In this document: positions 62,122 to 64,000 of the stretch, piece after piece
Position numbering within the stretch: the first letter of the stretch is position 1
How the letters are laid out: each line of letters begins with the position of its first letter
Assembly: GCF_040412425.1 (NCBI RefSeq)
Contig: NC_089756.1
Location: forward strand, 3,487,998 to 3,551,997
Length of the DNA: 64,000 nt
Direction: 5' to 3'
From: Macrobrachium rosenbergii
Lineage: Eukaryota > Arthropoda > Malacostraca > Decapoda > Palaemonidae
The notes under the pieces: generated by a model
The model's database searches: none
What the model was told of the DNA's origin: nothing
Seen by the model: the letters and a program-made list of their open reading frames with translations, nothing else
Position numbers and translations under genes: made by a program

Positions 62122-62182
<61 letters not shown>
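62122..62182. repeat. (AG)n microsatellite
   Basis: About 60 bp of AG dinucleotides just after the satellite. Confidence 0.97.
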
Positions 62183-62184
<2 letters not shown>

Positions 62185-62375
62185 GGTTAAATTTGCTTCA
62201 ATCTATGTTAAATACTCCTGTAATTGTTTTAATGACGTCATGAAAACCAAACTGAGATGTTGTAGTGTTTACAAAGAAATAGAGCTCGTTGTAGTAATTG
62301 TAGATAGTAAGACTTAGACAGCCTACTGCCAGTGAAGAAAATATTTTACTCAGTAAGTTTCGCCCTAATTATAAT

Positions 62376-62377
<2 letters not shown>
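62183..62377. other. No gene recognised
   Basis: Short unique AT-rich stretch with no motif seen. Confidence 0.45.
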
Positions 62378-62822
<445 letters not shown>

Positions 62823-63208
62823 GTATACAGTATGTTCATGCAGTAGGTTATACATACAACCATTATTTTTGTAACGCCAGCTTGACGCAATGTACCGACT
62901 CATTATATCACTCTCCCTATATGAAAAACTGGATATATGAATTGTCGACCTATCCAAAACATAATTTTCACAAAAATGATCACGATATAACCGGGTTTTC
63001 ACTGGCCTCTGGCATTTCTCCTCACTTTCAAATTTCTCTATTGCTCGATCAGTTAGTTCAGGGGCCTTATTTCGTTATTCCCTCTGAAGGCTAACAAAAA
63101 TTAATAGTGAATTAAGAAGACATCATTATAATAATATAAAAGATTTCCTTACAAGAGATGTCTCACAGGTGACGATAAAATGCCGGAATTTAATGGTAAA
63201 CGGCCGTT

Positions 63209-63210
<2 letters not shown>
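62823..63210. other. No gene recognised
   Basis: Unique AT-rich sequence with no coding or RNA motif seen. Confidence 0.45.

Positions 63211-63267
<57 letters not shown>
63211..63267. repeat. (CT)n microsatellite
   Basis: About 57 bp of CT dinucleotides. Confidence 0.97.
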
Positions 63268-63272
<5 letters not shown>

Positions 63273-63400
63273 CCGAAGTTAGGTTTGGTTTCACTTAGTG
63301 CTTTTCACTTTAACAGAAAATGTCGAGAATTTACGAATGATAAAAAAAAAATAAATATTACGAAATTTGAAATTACTGAAAGTTAGTTCTTTTTATCTGC

Positions 63401-63492
<92 letters not shown>

Positions 63493-63496
63493 TTAT
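63401..63496. repeat. (ATT)n microsatellite
   Basis: ATT trinucleotides over about 95 bp. Confidence 0.97.
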
Positions 63497-63680
63497 CTTT
63501 AAAGAAGACCCTCTTTGAGGCAAAGTTGGCTGAAAAGAATGGCACTCTGTATGCTCTGTGCTTATATTTCGCCTTCTCAACCTGGCGTATTATCATTATT
63601 ATTATTAGTGAAAAATCCACAGTGGTGTAAATGTGAATATATATTAGAAATGCATATATAAACTAGAGCTTTAGAGTATC

Positions 63681-63713
63681 TGCTCGATTCTCCTTGAGAA
63701 GGAGAATCGAGCA
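63681..63713. repeat. Perfect 15-bp hairpin
   Basis: TGCTCGATTCTCCTT (63681-63695), loop GAG, then its exact reverse complement AAGGAGAATCGAGCA (63699-63713). It is immediately followed by GGTTCTCGAAAGC. In that context GAGAA (63702-63706) can also pair with TTCTC (63716-63720) just before GAAA, a pattern like hammerhead helix II, but CUGANGA is not intact. Confidence 0.85.
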
Positions 63714-63788
63714 GGTTCTCGAAAGCTTCCGTTTGTAAATATATTTCTAATGTTTATTTACATTGACACCGATGTGGATTTCGTCACC
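63711..63788 (+). repeat. Third copy of the dispersed 85-bp repeat
   Basis: GCAGGTTCTCGAAAGCTTCC...TTTGTAAATATATTTCTAA...GATGTGGATTTCGTC parallels 26934-27013 and 27103-27187 in order and spacing, though diverged. Confidence 0.5.
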
Positions 63789-63805
63789 ATTTTAGTGACT
63801 CAAGC

Positions 63806-63807
<2 letters not shown>

Positions 63808-63874
<67 letters not shown>

Positions 63875-63932
63875 CCAAGTAGTGTTCCAAGATATTTTTT
63901 GAGGTCTTCCGTCTGGCAAGTGAACAAACCCA

Positions 63933-64000
<68 letters not shown>
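63808..64000. repeat. Two (ATT)n arrays, second runs off the window
   Basis: ATT at 63808-63874 and again 63934-64000, separated by about 60 bp of unique sequence. The last array is cut by the window end. Confidence 0.97.

Overview
The window is eukaryotic, non-coding and repeat-saturated. I found no intact host gene. Long (AT)n, (CT/AG)n, (ATT)n and (TTC)n arrays recur every few kilobases. The transposon families present (Penelope-like, BEL/Pao, Gypsy with integrase before RT, and an XPG-nuclease DNA transposon) are all animal types. Together with two dispersed repeats I recognise from decapod sequences (26541-26838 and 24144-24320), this suggests a decapod crustacean, perhaps a caridean or penaeid shrimp. 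The taxon is an inference.

Layout. 1-2.9 kb: two SINE families, one as a 272-bp tandem duplication and one as an inverted pair, set in AT arrays. 2.9-5.7 kb: two Penelope-like retroelement copies head to head, with hammerhead-ribozyme-like cores at both outer ends. 6.0-8.6 kb: a tandem array of a tRNA-derived SINE (period about 348 bp) ending in an inverted partial copy. 8.9-12.7 kb: a decayed Gypsy-type LTR element on the minus strand whose integrase precedes its reverse transcriptase, as in the GmR1 clade. 17.0-18.3 kb: the 3' end of a BEL/Pao element. 19.5-25.2 kb: purine tracts, a GC-rich island, a 26-27-bp minisatellite and a 22-bp satellite broken by a SINE-like insert. 26.5-27.2 kb: a decapod dispersed repeat and a near-palindrome. 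29.1-36.3 kb: an LTR retrotransposon holding only gag and protease, with RT, RNase H and integrase missing. 36.6-44.5 kb: a satellite of 40- and 37-bp units. 47.4-48.0 kb: two short tandem repeats. 48.5-62.0 kb: a 33-bp satellite split by a 3.9-kb DNA transposon (56150-60074) with long terminal inverted repeats and a 3-bp target duplication. 62-64 kb: microsatellites, a perfect 15-bp hairpin and ATT arrays running off the end.

All recognisable proteins belong to mobile elements, and each carries stops or frameshifts, so none looks autonomous now. The long open frames inside AT, 33-bp and 26-27-bp repeats are translations of repeats. No new host system is evident. The items most worth checking are the paired Penelope copies sharing one stop codon, two further hammerhead-like cores outside those copies, the gag-protease-only LTR element, and the XPG-encoding transposon inside the satellite.
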